From Pseudomonas panipatensis (lineage in GTDB: Bacteria > Pseudomonadota > Gammaproteobacteria > Pseudomonadales > Pseudomonadaceae), in contig NZ_FNDS01000013.1 in NCBI RefSeq assembly GCF_900099785.1, forward strand, positions 1 to 64,000: a stretch of 64,000 bases of DNA, given 5' to 3'. This document shows, piece after piece, positions 54,142-63,029 of the stretch. Under the pieces are notes generated by a model. It did no database searches and was not told where the DNA came from. It saw only the letters and a list, made by a program, of their open reading frames with translations. A program made the translations under genes and the position numbers. Position 1 is the stretch's first letter, and every line of letters begins with the position of its first letter.

Positions 54142-54912
54142 TCAGATTCCCTTGTTTTCGATCAGACAGTTGCCGCCATCCACCACCAGCAACTCGCCGG
54201 TGATGTAACTGGCTTCGGGCGACGCGAGGAAGGCCACCGCCGCCGCCACCTCTTGCGGACGCCCGGCGCGGCCGACCGGCGTCTGCAGGCCGGCGCGGGC
54301 TTCTTCCTCGGTACTCGACGCCGTGGCGATCCAGCCGGGCGCCACGCTGTTCACCGTGATGCCCTGCCGGCCCACTTCCAGCGCCAGGCCCATGCTCATG
54401 CCGAGCATTCCCGCCTTGGCCGCGCTGTAGGCCGCTTCGCCGGGATTGCTGCCGCGCGTGCCGGTGGTCGAGCTGATGTTGACGATGCGTCCGTAGCCAC
54501 GCGCCTGCATGCCCGGCAAGAGGGCACGGGTGAGCAGGAAGGCACTGGTCAGGTTGCGCGCCAGGGACAGGTTCCAGGTCGCCAGGTCCATGGCCGCCAC
54601 CTCGGCGAAGGGTTCGGGGCTGCCCTGCATGGCCATGCCGGCGTTGTTCACCAGGATGTCCACCCTGCCCCATTGCGCCTGGGCCCATTCGGCCAGGGCG
54701 GCGACCTGCGCCTCGTCGGTCAGGTCGGCGCGACTGGCGCGCGCCTCGAAGCCTTCCGCGCGCAGCTCGGCGGCGCGTTGCTCGACCCGCGCGCCCGTGG
54801 CGCTGAGCAGTACCTTGACACCCTCGCGCGCCAACCGGCGCGCGATGGCGAAACCAATCCCGGCGTCACTGCCGGCGCCGCTCACCAGAGCGACCTGGCC
54901 TTGCCATTGCAT
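54142..54912 (-). CDS. Short-chain dehydrogenase/reductase (SDR) 1
   Basis: A 256-residue classical SDR. Cofactor motif is SGAGSDAGIGFAIA (about 11-24), DILVNNAGMAM contains NNAG, and the catalytic set is S in NISSTTG with Y-x3-K in AAYSAAKAG. VDGGNCLIENKGI is the usual C-terminal end. It oxidises or reduces a hydroxyl/carbonyl group with NAD(P). It is first of the leftward SDR-GntR pair, and it diverges from the aminotransferase across the operator region. Confidence 0.9.
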   Translation of the reverse strand: MQWQGQVALVSGAGSDAGIGFAIARRLAREGVKVLLSATGARVEQRAAELRAEGFEARASRADLTDEAQVAALAEWAQAQWGRVDILVNNAGMAMQGSPEPFAEVAAMDLATWNLSLARNLTSAFLLTRALLPGMQARGYGRIVNISSTTGTRGSNPGEAAYSAAKAGMLGMSMGLALEVGRQGITVNSVAPGWIATASSTEEEARAGLQTPVGRAGRPQEVAAAVAFLASPEASYITGELLVVDGGNCLIENKGI

Positions 54913-55039
54913 GGTCTATCCTCGCTTTTGTGATCACAAATTTGTGTGAAGGAAAGATTAACAGGCGTTCATCGCCCTGTATTGACATTTTTGTGATCAC
55001 AAATGGAAGATGTGCAAAAAAACAAACGAGGTGTGCAAA
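54913..55039. promoter_or_regulatory. Divergent control region with twin 14-bp palindromes
   Basis: TTTGTGATCACAAA occurs twice, at 54927-54940 and 54990-55003, each a perfect palindrome, with centres exactly 63 bp apart (six helical turns). The right copy follows a consensus -35 TTGACA (54982-54987) and occupies the promoter spacer of the aminotransferase. The left copy lies 15 bp from the SDR start. This is the expected layout for repression of both directions by the adjacent GntR protein, perhaps with looping. Confidence 0.8.
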
Positions 55040-56434
55040 ATGACCGCCAGCGGTATCAGCGAACAGGCAGTGGCAACCTTCACCGCCCGCGAACGGCAAC
55101 GTTTCCTGGAACAGAACCCGAAATCCGTGGCCCTCGCCGAACGCGCGCGCAACTCCCTGTATGCCGGGGTGCCGATGCACTGGATGGCCGACTGGTCGAC
55201 GCCTTGCCCGCTGTTCGTCGATCGCGCCAAGGGGGCGCGCTTCTATGACGTCGACGGTCACGAGTACATCGACTTCTGCCTGGGCGACACCGGCACCATG
55301 TTCGGCCACTCGCCGGACCCCGTGGCGCGCGCCATCGCCGAGCAGGCGAACAACGGCCTGACCACCATGCTGCCGGGCGAGGACGCGGTGGTCTGCGGCG
55401 AGCTGCTCGCCGCGCGCTTCGGCCTGCCCTTCTGGCAAGTCACCGCCACCGCCACCGACTCCAACCGCTACGTGCTGCGCTGGGCGCGCGCCATCACCGG
55501 GCGCAAGACCCTGCTGGTGTTCGACGGCTGCTACCACGGCACCGTCGACGACGTGATGGTGCGCTACCGCGACGGCGCGACCGTGCACCGCTCCGGGCTG
55601 GTCGGCCAGGCCTACGACCTGACCCAGTACAGCCGCGCCATTCCGTTCAACGACCTCGAGGCACTGGAAGCCGCGCTGGCCCAGGGTGACGTCTGCGCCC
55701 TGCTCTGCGAGCCGGCGATGACCAACATCGGCATGGTCCTGCCCGATCCTGGCTTCCTGCAGAAGTGCCGCGAGCTGACCCGCCGGTACGGCAGCCTGCT
55801 GATCATCGACGAAACCCACACCATCTCCACCGATATCGGTGGCTGCACCAAGTTGTGGAACCTCGACCCGGACTTCTTCGTGGTCGGCAAGCCGATCGCC
55901 GGCGGCGTGCCCTGCGGCATCTTCGGCTGCAGCGCGGAGATGGCCGAGAAGATGCTCGCCTCGCGCCAGAAAGCCCAGGAAGACAGCCATGGCCACGGCC
56001 ACAGCGGCATGGGCACCACGCTCTCGGCGAACGCCCTGGCCATGCACTGCATGCGCGCCAACCTGGAGCAGGTGATGACCCCGGCCGCCTACGCGCACAT
56101 GCTGCCCCTGGCCAAGCGCCTGGCAGACGGGTTCCGCCGGCTGATCGCCAAGCACGCGCTGAAGTGGTCGGTGACCGAACTCGGCGCACGCAGCGAGTTC
56201 CAGTTCTGCCCGGTTTCGCCGCGCACCGGCGCCGAAGCCGAGGCGGCCTTCCACGACGAGCTGCAGATGGCCCTGCACCTGTACCTGATCAACCGCGGCA
56301 TCCTGATCACGCCGTTCCACAACATGACGCTGTGCTGTCCGGCCACCAGCGAGGCCGACGTCGACCGCCTGATCGCCACCCTCGACCAGGCGCTGACCGA
56401 GCTGCTGGCGATCCCCGGCGCGCGCGCGGCGTAG
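55040..56434 (+). CDS. Class III aminotransferase (GSA-aminomutase-like subgroup)
   Basis: A 464-residue PLP enzyme. The fold-type I class III pattern is present (DVDGHEYIDFCLGDTGTMFG, LLVFDGCYHGTVDD, SLLIIDETHTI with the PLP aspartate, and FFVVGKPIAGGVPCG with the Schiff-base lysine). The phosphate-cup segment reads VTATATDSNRYVLR rather than the usual NSG-TEAN form; related catabolic transaminases share this. ATG 55040 (MTASGISEQ) has GAGG 8 nt upstream; ATG 55010 would include it. It is followed after 111 bp by the gamma-glutamyl ligase. The amino donor is unknown. Confidence 0.88.
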   Translation: MTASGISEQAVATFTARERQRFLEQNPKSVALAERARNSLYAGVPMHWMADWSTPCPLFVDRAKGARFYDVDGHEYIDFCLGDTGTMFGHSPDPVARAIAEQANNGLTTMLPGEDAVVCGELLAARFGLPFWQVTATATDSNRYVLRWARAITGRKTLLVFDGCYHGTVDDVMVRYRDGATVHRSGLVGQAYDLTQYSRAIPFNDLEALEAALAQGDVCALLCEPAMTNIGMVLPDPGFLQKCRELTRRYGSLLIIDETHTISTDIGGCTKLWNLDPDFFVVGKPIAGGVPCGIFGCSAEMAEKMLASRQKAQEDSHGHGHSGMGTTLSANALAMHCMRANLEQVMTPAAYAHMLPLAKRLADGFRRLIAKHALKWSVTELGARSEFQFCPVSPRTGAEAEAAFHDELQMALHLYLINRGILITPFHNMTLCCPATSEADVDRLIATLDQALTELLAIPGARAA

Positions 56435-56545
56435 GCTCGGCCGAGTAGCGCGAATGCCATGCTGACGCGCGCGCGCAGCGTATCGATGGGTCCTGCCGCG
56501 CCGCGGCCGGCCCATCCAATCCAGGTTCCACAACGAGACATCGCC

Positions 56546-57913
56546 ATGCAATTCGCCAATCGCCAGGAAGCCGAAGCCTTCCTCGCCGCGCACCCGGAGG
56601 TGCGCAGCATCGAACTCTTCATCATCGACGCCAACGGCGTGCCGCGCGGCAAACTGCTGCACCGCGACGAACTGCTGGCGATCTACGACAACGGCCGGCC
56701 GCTGCCCAGCTCGATTCTCGCGCTGACCATCCAGGGCGAGGACGTCGAGAGCACCGGGCTGGTCTGGGAAGTCGCCGACGCCGACTGCTGGACCTACCCG
56801 CTGCCCGGCAGCCTGACCCTGCAACCCTGGCGCGCCACGCCGACCGGCCAGTTGCAGGTGAGCATGCATCCGACCCAGGGCCTGCCGGCCACCCCGGCCG
56901 ATCCGCGCCAGGTGCTGGCGCGCGTGGTCGAGCGGCTCAAGGCCGACGGTTTCCACCCGGTGATGGCGGTGGAGCTGGAGTTCTACCTGCTGGACAAGCA
57001 ACGCGACGCCCAGGGCCGTCCGCAACCGGCGGTGCAGATGAACGGCGTGCGCCCGGACGCGCCGCAGGTGTATGGCGTCTACGAGCTGGAGCAAGTACAG
57101 CCGTTCCTCGACGACCTCTACGCCGCCTGCGAGGCCCAGGGCCTGCCGGTGCGCACGGCGATCTCCGAGTACGCCCCCGGCCAGCTCGAACTGACCCTGG
57201 AGCACCGCTTCGACGCCCTCCAGGCGGTCGACGAAGGGGTGCGCTACAAGCGCCTGGTCAAGGGCGTGGCAAACAAGCACGGGCTGCAGGCCTGCTTCAT
57301 GGCCAAGCCGTTCGGCGACCGCGCCGGCAGCGGCATGCACATGCACGTCAGCCTGGCCGATGCCGACGGCAACAACCTCTATGCCAGCGAAGACCCGCAC
57401 GGCACGCCGCTGCTGCGCCAGTCGATCGGCGGCATGATGGCGACCCTGCTCGACTCGCTGGCGATCTTCTGCCCCAACGCCAACTCCTTCCGCCGCTTCC
57501 AGGCCAACAGCTACGCGCCGCTGGCCAAGAGCTGGGGCGTGAACAACCGCACCGTGTCCTTCCGCGTGCCCGGCGGCCCGGCCAACAGCCGGCACATCGA
57601 GCACCGCATCTGCGGCGCCGACGCCAACCCCTACCTGGCCGCCGCGGCGATCCTCGCCGGTATCCACCAGGGCATCCGCGAGCAACTCGACCCGGGCGCC
57701 GCCATCACCGGCAACGGTTATGCACAGGCCCGTGAATTCCTCCCCACCGACTGGCTCACCGCCCTGCGCGCGCTGGAACAGTCGACCTGGGCGCGCGAGG
57801 CCTTGAGCGAGGACTTCCTCAAGGTGTTCCTGGCGATCAAGTGGGAGGAGTATCGGCAGTTCATGGGCGAAGTCGGCGAGCAGGACTGGCGCTGGTATCT
57901 GCACCACGCCTGA
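56546..57913 (+). CDS. Glutamine synthetase-like gamma-glutamyl-amine ligase (PauA/PuuA type)
   Basis: A 455-residue GS-family enzyme that probably ligates glutamate to an amine with ATP. The beta-grasp N-terminal domain contains SIELFIIDANGVPRGKLL. Catalytic-domain motifs are MAVELEFYLLD, SEYAPGQLELTLEH, GSGMHMHVSLAD, NSFRRF, NNRTVSFRVPGG and RHIEHRICGADANPYLAAAAIL. Position near an aminotransferase and SDRs, and absence of glnL/glnG neighbours, argue against a biosynthetic GlnA. PauA/SpuI members act on putrescine, cadaverine or similar. ATG 56546 is chosen by the conserved N-terminus. Confidence 0.9.
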   Translation: MQFANRQEAEAFLAAHPEVRSIELFIIDANGVPRGKLLHRDELLAIYDNGRPLPSSILALTIQGEDVESTGLVWEVADADCWTYPLPGSLTLQPWRATPTGQLQVSMHPTQGLPATPADPRQVLARVVERLKADGFHPVMAVELEFYLLDKQRDAQGRPQPAVQMNGVRPDAPQVYGVYELEQVQPFLDDLYAACEAQGLPVRTAISEYAPGQLELTLEHRFDALQAVDEGVRYKRLVKGVANKHGLQACFMAKPFGDRAGSGMHMHVSLADADGNNLYASEDPHGTPLLRQSIGGMMATLLDSLAIFCPNANSFRRFQANSYAPLAKSWGVNNRTVSFRVPGGPANSRHIEHRICGADANPYLAAAAILAGIHQGIREQLDPGAAITGNGYAQAREFLPTDWLTALRALEQSTWAREALSEDFLKVFLAIKWEEYRQFMGEVGEQDWRWYLHHA

Positions 57914-57961
57914 GCGCCGGCGCCGCCGTAACTCCGAGCGGCTATCGGCTTGAAGGAACAC

Positions 57962-57992
57962 GGCCCGGGCGTCCATGGACGCCCGGGCCTTT
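57962..57992 (+). terminator. Perfect-palindrome terminator after the ligase
   Basis: A 28-bp uninterrupted palindrome (57962-57989; arms begin GGCCCGGGCG) is followed by TTT. It lies 48 bp after the ligase stop and suggests that the second SDR has a separate promoter in the remaining 145 bp. Confidence 0.75.
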
Positions 57993-58136
57993 ACGCAAAA
58001 ATTACCCTGGCAAAGCGAAGATTCTGGTCTTTTCTTGGTCAGTAGATGCAAGGGTCCGAAGGGCCCTTCCCCACGGCGCCTCCGCTGCTGCCTGGCGGCG
58101 CGCCTTTCCCTATCAGGCAGGGAGATCTCTCACACA

Positions 58137-58895
58137 ATGAGCACACCCGTTGTTCTGATCACCGGCGCCGCCGGCGGCCTCGGCAAAGCCATCGCCAAGC
58201 GTTTCGCCCAGAGCCATTGGCGCATTGCCGCCACCGACGTCGACAAGAGCGGGCTGCACGCCCTCAACGCGCAGGTGCCGCTGGAAGCCAGCGCGGTGGC
58301 CGACCTGCGCCACGCAGACAACTGCCAGAGCCTGGTTTCCGACATCCTCGCCCGCACCGGCCGCCTGGATGCCCTGGTGAACGCCGCCGGGGTCTGGCGC
58401 GAAGGGCCGGTGGAGTCCTTCAACGAGGACGATTTCGACCTGGTGCTGGGGGTCAACCTCAAGGCCGCCTTCTATATGTGCCAGGCCGCCACGCCCTACC
58501 TGAAGGAAAACCACGGCTGCATCGTCAACATCTCCAGCGACTCCGGGCGCCAGGCCTACCGCGGCTCGGCGGCCTACTGCGCGAGCAAGGCGGCGCTGAC
58601 CATGCTGACCCGCACCCTGGCCCTGGAACTGGCCGAGCAAGGCGTGCGGGTCAACGCCATCTCGCCGGCCGACATCGCCACGCCGATGCTCGACTACCAG
58701 GCCGAGCGCTACGGCCAGGGCAACCCCGACGCCTACAAACGCGCCCTGCTGATGGATTATCCACAGGGCAAGGTGGCGCGCTTCATCCGCCCGGAAGAAG
58801 TCGCCGAACTGGTCTGGTATCTCTGCTGCCCGCAATCCGAAGCCATCACCGGTGCCGACCTGGCCATCGACTTCGGTCTCTCCGCCGGGCGCTGA
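58137..58895 (+). CDS. Short-chain dehydrogenase/reductase (SDR) 2
   Basis: A 252-residue classical SDR. Cofactor motif ITGAAGGLGKAIA (about 8-20), acidic TDVD after beta-2 (favours NAD), NAAG at about 82, catalytic S in NISSDSG and Y-x3-K in AAYCASKAA. The C-terminal end is ITGADLAIDFGLSAGR. It follows the ligase after a terminator. Both SDRs flank the amine genes, which suggests a hydroxylated amine or an alcohol/ketone step, but the substrate is not readable. Confidence 0.88.
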   Translation: MSTPVVLITGAAGGLGKAIAKRFAQSHWRIAATDVDKSGLHALNAQVPLEASAVADLRHADNCQSLVSDILARTGRLDALVNAAGVWREGPVESFNEDDFDLVLGVNLKAAFYMCQAATPYLKENHGCIVNISSDSGRQAYRGSAAYCASKAALTMLTRTLALELAEQGVRVNAISPADIATPMLDYQAERYGQGNPDAYKRALLMDYPQGKVARFIRPEEVAELVWYLCCPQSEAITGADLAIDFGLSAGR

Positions 58896-59105
58896 GCCCC
58901 ACCCCGCGCGGGCGGCGCACGCTTCCGAAAGGGAGCACGAGCCGCCCGCGATCCCGCCGCGCGCACTGATCGCCCACTTCCGCCTCGGCCAGACCACGCC
59001 CGGCTGTTCATCGCCGCCAAGGGCGTGTATAGAAAAAACTGTGTCGCCAGCCCCGGCCGCGCGCGTCCAGTGTTGGTCCCTTGTCACCGTTCACCCGAGA
59101 GCGTT

Positions 59106-59609
59106 ATGGAACCCGGCAACCATCAACTCAGCATGACCGTCCTCATGACCCCCGACATGGCCAACTTTTCCGGCAATGTCCACGGCGGCACCCTGCTCAA
59201 GTACCTCGACGAAGTGGCCTATGCCTGCGCCAGCCGCTACGCCGGTCATTACGTGGTGACCCTGTCGGTCGACCAGGTGATCTTCCGCGAGCCGATCCAC
59301 GTCGGCGAGCTGGTGACCTTCCTCGCCTCGGTGAACTACACCGGGCGCACCTCCATGGAAATCGGCGTGAAAGTGGTCACCGAGAACATCCGCGAAAAAT
59401 CGGTGCGCCACACCAACAGTTGCTTCTTCACCATGGTGGCGCTGGACGACGAGCGCAAACCCACCAACGTGCCGCCGCTGCAACCGCAGACCCGCGAGGA
59501 GAAGCGCCGCTTCGCCCAGGCACAGCAGCGCCGCCAACTGCGCCAGGAACTGGAACAGCGCTACCAGGCGATCCGCGAGGAGTGGGACCGCCCGGCCGAC
59601 ATGTCTTGA
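59106..59609 (+). CDS. Acyl-CoA thioesterase (YciA/BFIT-like single hot-dog)
   Basis: A 167-residue hot-dog hydrolase. MTVLMTPDMANFSGNVHGGTLLKYLDEVAYACA includes the conserved N-x-HGG-x4-D catalytic signature of hexameric acyl-CoA thioesterases. SVDQVIFREPIHVGELVTFLA and YTGRTSMEIGVKVVTEN follow. The C-terminal 40 residues are a charged helix (REEKRRFAQAQQRRQLRQEL). ATG 59106 is chosen by the conserved start (MEPGNHQLSMTVLM). Confidence 0.9.
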   Translation: MEPGNHQLSMTVLMTPDMANFSGNVHGGTLLKYLDEVAYACASRYAGHYVVTLSVDQVIFREPIHVGELVTFLASVNYTGRTSMEIGVKVVTENIREKSVRHTNSCFFTMVALDDERKPTNVPPLQPQTREEKRRFAQAQQRRQLRQELEQRYQAIREEWDRPADMS

Positions 59610-59842
59610 CAAGAAATCCCCGGCTCCACTGAAAAACCTCAACGCGTCAACGGGTTAACCTTGAGCGCTGGCCATGGCGAACGCCTTGCCAGCGCCTAGG
59701 CTCAGTACGACAGCTCACCGAGCGCGGCAAGCCTTCGTACAGAACCAGGTTTTTCCCTTGCGCGGGTTTGCCCCCGTGACTCAGCTTCGAGCCGCCGCGC
59801 CGATCCGGCACGGCGGCTCCCTGTGTGCCCGGAGCCCAGACC
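59610..59842. other. Intergenic hairpin region before the antiporter
   Basis: GCGCTGGC (59665-59672) and GCCAGCGC (59688-59695) enclose an inner GGCG/CGCC stem. There is no T-run. No gene was recognised in the 233-bp gap. Confidence 0.4.
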
Positions 59843-61531
59843 ATGCACCACACTCCGCTGCTGACCACCCTCGCCGCCGGCTTCGTGCTGGCCTTCATCC
59901 TCGGCACCCTGGCCAATCGCCTGCGCATCTCGCCACTGGTGGGCTACCTGCTCGCCGGCGTGCTGGCCGGCCCCTTCACTCCCGGCTACGTCGCCGACCA
60001 GGCCCTCTCGCAGGAGATCGCCGAACTCGGGGTGATCCTGCTGATGTTCGGTGTCGGCCTGCACTTCTCGCTGAAAGACCTGCTCTCGGTGAAAGCCATC
60101 GCGATTCCCGGCGCGGTGGTGCAGATCGGCGTCGCCAGCCTGCTCGGCATCGGCCTGGCGCGGGCCATGGGCTGGAGCTTCGGCGGCGGCCTGGTGTTCG
60201 GCCTGGCGCTGTCGGTGGCCAGCACCGTGGTGCTGCTGCGCGCCCTGGAGCAGCGCCAGCTGATCGACACCAAGCGCGGGCGCATCGCCATTGGCTGGCT
60301 GATCGTCGAAGACCTGGCGATGGTCCTCACGCTGGTCCTGCTGCCAGCCCTCGCCGGCTCGCTCGGCGGCACCCCGGACGGCAACGCGGCTGGCGTGCTA
60401 TTGCCGATCCTGCTCACCCTGGGCAAGGTGGTGGCCTTCGTCGCGCTGATGATCCTCGGCGGCCGACGCCTGGTGCCCTGGGTCCTGGAGCGGGTCGCGG
60501 CGACCGGCTCGCGCGAGCTGTTCACCCTCGCCGTGCTGGCCATCGCCCTTGGCATCGCCTATGGCTCGGCCGTGCTGTTCGGCGTGTCCTTCGCCCTCGG
60601 CGCCTTCTTCGCCGGGATGATCCTCAACGAATCCGAACTCAGCCACGCGGCGGCGGAAAACTCGCTGCCGCTGCGCGATGCCTTCGCCGTGCTGTTCTTC
60701 GTGTCGGTGGGCATGCTGTTCAACCCGGCGATCCTGATCCACGAACCGCTGCCGGTGCTGGCCACCTTCCTGGTCATCGTCTTCGGCAAGTCCATCGCCG
60801 CCTATGTGATCGTGCGCGCCTTCGGCCACCCCAACAGCACGGCGCTGACCATCGCCGCCAGCCTGGCGCAGATCGGCGAGTTCTCCTTCATCCTGGTCGG
60901 CCTCGGCGGCACGCTCAACCTCCTGCCCGAACAGGGCCGCGACCTGGTGCTGGCCGGGGCCATCCTGTCGATCCTGGTCAACCCGCTGCTGTTCATCGCC
61001 ATCGAACGCCTGCAGGCGCGCCTGCTCGACACCGGCACCGATCAGACGCCGCTGGAAGCGCCGGACCTGCCACCGCCGGTACGCGAGCGCGAGCACGCCA
61101 TCCTCATCGGCCACGGCCGCGTCGGCACGCTGCTCAGCACCCGCCTGCAGCGCGCCGGGGTGCCGCTGGTGGTGATCGAGGACAAGCGCGAGAAAGCCGC
61201 CGAACTGCGCGAGCGCGGCCTCAGCGTGGTGGTCGGCAACGCGGTCAGCCCGGAAGTACTGGCCCAGGCCAATATCGAGGCGGCGCACTGGATGCTGATC
61301 GCCATCCCCAACGGCTTCGAGGCGGGACGCATCGCCAGCCAGGCGCGTGCCGCCAATCCTGGTCTGGAAATCATCGCCCGCGCGCATTTCGATGCCGAGG
61401 TGGAATACCTCGAGCAGAACGGCGCCAACCTGGTGATCATGGGCGAGCGTGAAATCGCCCGCGGCATGGCCAAGCGCCTCGGCCTGACCGAGGAAAGCGC
61501 GGACGACGCGCAGCGACCGGCGCCGGCCTGA
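59843..61531 (+). CDS. Kef/YbaL-type monovalent cation:proton antiporter with RCK domain
   Basis: A 562-residue CPA2-family transporter. About 12 helices (residues 5-395) include ISPLVGYLLAGVLAGPFTPG, LILLMFGVGLHFSLKDL-like and GWLIVEDLAMVLTLVLLPAL (membrane Asp). A cytosolic RCK/TrkA-N domain (about 415-540) contains ILIGHGRVGTLLSTRL, a nucleotide-binding GxGxxG. The order YbaL-like next to pdxY is conserved in Pseudomonas. ATG 59843 follows GGAG by 8 nt; a GTG 18 nt upstream overlaps it. The likely role is K+ efflux or pH homeostasis. Confidence 0.92.
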   Translation: MHHTPLLTTLAAGFVLAFILGTLANRLRISPLVGYLLAGVLAGPFTPGYVADQALSQEIAELGVILLMFGVGLHFSLKDLLSVKAIAIPGAVVQIGVASLLGIGLARAMGWSFGGGLVFGLALSVASTVVLLRALEQRQLIDTKRGRIAIGWLIVEDLAMVLTLVLLPALAGSLGGTPDGNAAGVLLPILLTLGKVVAFVALMILGGRRLVPWVLERVAATGSRELFTLAVLAIALGIAYGSAVLFGVSFALGAFFAGMILNESELSHAAAENSLPLRDAFAVLFFVSVGMLFNPAILIHEPLPVLATFLVIVFGKSIAAYVIVRAFGHPNSTALTIAASLAQIGEFSFILVGLGGTLNLLPEQGRDLVLAGAILSILVNPLLFIAIERLQARLLDTGTDQTPLEAPDLPPPVREREHAILIGHGRVGTLLSTRLQRAGVPLVVIEDKREKAAELRERGLSVVVGNAVSPEVLAQANIEAAHWMLIAIPNGFEAGRIASQARAANPGLEIIARAHFDAEVEYLEQNGANLVIMGEREIARGMAKRLGLTEESADDAQRPAPA

Positions 61532-61547
61532 GCCGCCGCCGCGCGCC

Positions 61548-62414
61548 TCAGAGCATCCGCGCCTCGAACTTCACGCGCGGGTGGGCGATGCGATCCTGGG
61601 CGCGCACCAGCTCCAGCTCGTAGCTTCCGCAGGCCTGGGTTTCCAGCAGCACCTCGTGCACCGCGGCGGCGGCGAATTCGAAGGCCGCGCGCAAGCTGTC
61701 GCCGAGCAGCAGGCGGGCCAGGAACAGCCCGGAAGTGAGATCGCCGACGCCCACCGGCTGGCGCGGGAAGGCCAGCAGCGGCCGGCGCAGGTGCCAGGTT
61801 TCCTGGTCGCTCACCAGCAGCATCTCGAAATCGTCGCTCGGCTTGCCCGGGTAGTTCAGGTGCTTCACCAGCACCGCTTTCGGGCCGCGCGCCAGCAGGC
61901 TGCGGGCCATCTCCACGCAATCGCCCAGGGACGCCGGCGAGCGGCCGCAGAAGCTGTCCAGCTCCAATTGGTTGGGGCACAGGTAATCGGCTACCGCGGT
62001 GGCCTCTTCGAGGAGGAAGTCGCCGACCTCCGGCGCCACGATGCAGCCCTTGTCGGGATGGCCCATCACCGGGTCGCAGAGGTAGATCGCCCGCGGATTG
62101 GCCTCGCGGATGCGCGCCACCGCTTCGAGGATCGCGCGGCCCTGGGCGGCGCTGCCGAGGTAGCCGGAAAGCACCGCGTCGCAATTGCCCAGTTCACCGA
62201 TCTGGGCGATGCCCTCCACCAGCGCCGGAATCTGCTCCGGTGGCAGCACTTGTCCGGTCCAGTGTCCATACTGGGTATGGTTGGAGAACTGCACGGTGTT
62301 CAGCGGCCAGACATTCACCCCGACACGGCGCATCGGGAAGACCGCCGCGCTGTTGCCGGCATGGCCGAAAACCACATGGGACTGGATGGCGAGAACATGG
62401 GGCGTACGCGACAT
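61548..62414 (-). CDS. pdxY: Pyridoxal kinase
   Basis: A 288-residue ribokinase-superfamily enzyme of vitamin B6 salvage. [22 protein letters not shown] is the conserved N-terminus. [34 protein letters not shown] and the anion-hole motif [16 protein letters not shown] with the catalytic aspartate are all present. It supplies PLP, used by the several aminotransferases in this window. It is convergent with the antiporter (16-bp gap). Confidence 0.95.
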   Translation of the reverse strand: MSRTPHVLAIQSHVVFGHAGNSAAVFPMRRVGVNVWPLNTVQFSNHTQYGHWTGQVLPPEQIPALVEGIAQIGELGNCDAVLSGYLGSAAQGRAILEAVARIREANPRAIYLCDPVMGHPDKGCIVAPEVGDFLLEEATAVADYLCPNQLELDSFCGRSPASLGDCVEMARSLLARGPKAVLVKHLNYPGKPSDDFEMLLVSDQETWHLRRPLLAFPRQPVGVGDLTSGLFLARLLLGDSLRAAFEFAAAAVHEVLLETQACGSYELELVRAQDRIAHPRVKFEARML

Positions 62415-62538
62415 GGCGGGTTCCTACGGAAGAATGCGTCAGTATGGGGCGCAATTCACAGCCAGGGAACCAGTGGCGCTCGCCGCTGAACGACAGAGTG
62501 GGTAAGCTGGTGCGCCGATTCCCGAGCGGAGCCTTGAA

Positions 62539-62988
62539 GTGACCTTGGGCAACCTTTTCGCATTCATGTTGCTAGCCGCGGCCGCCGCCTGGTGGTGGCG
62601 CGTCCATGGCATTCGCGAGCGCGCCTTGCAACTGGCCAAGCAGCACTGCGCGCGCCAGGGCGTGGAGCTGCTCGACGAGAACGTCGCGCTGCGCCGCATG
62701 CGCCTGCAACGCAACGGCAGCGGTGTGCTCTGCCTGGCCCGCGAGTACGCCTTCGAGTTCACCGCCACGGGCCAGGATCGTTACAGCGGGCGCATCACCA
62801 TGCTCGGACAGCGCCCCGGTCCGGTGGAGCTGGAAGCCTTCCGCTTCCAGCCCGAGGCGCACGAGGCGGGCAACGTGATCGAAGTGGTGCCGCCCCAGGC
62901 GGAAACCCTGCCGCCGCCGCACAAGGCCGACGTGGTGCACCTCGCCGAGTGGCGGCGCGCGCACCAGAACAAAAAGGTCGGCGACTGA
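62539..62988 (+). CDS. DUF3301-family membrane-anchored protein
   Basis: A 149-residue protein. An N-terminal membrane helix (LGNLFAFMLLAAAAAWWW, about 3-20) is followed by a conserved soluble segment (ALQLAKQHCARQGVELLDENVALRRMRLQRNG) and REYAFEFTATGQDRYSGRI. This is the DUF3301 pattern. Start is GTG 62539 with GGAG 7 nt upstream. It is divergent from pdxY, as in other Pseudomonas. Function unknown. Confidence 0.85.
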   Translation: MTLGNLFAFMLLAAAAAWWWRVHGIRERALQLAKQHCARQGVELLDENVALRRMRLQRNGSGVLCLAREYAFEFTATGQDRYSGRITMLGQRPGPVELEAFRFQPEAHEAGNVIEVVPPQAETLPPPHKADVVHLAEWRRAHQNKKVGD

Positions 62989-63029
62989 GCCACGGGCGCC
63001 GGCCGCCCGGCCGCTGAAGCGGCTTCCGG

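Noticed and set aside
54927-55003. The TTTGTGATCACAAA sites as Vfr/CRP sites
   Set aside because: CRP-type sites need about 6 bp between TGTGA and TCACA; here the half-sites touch, which fits a GntR-type operator better.
54866-58051. A 1061-codon open frame on the - strand
   Set aside because: It runs antisense across the aminotransferase and ligase genes and through their intergenic region; no recognisable motif.
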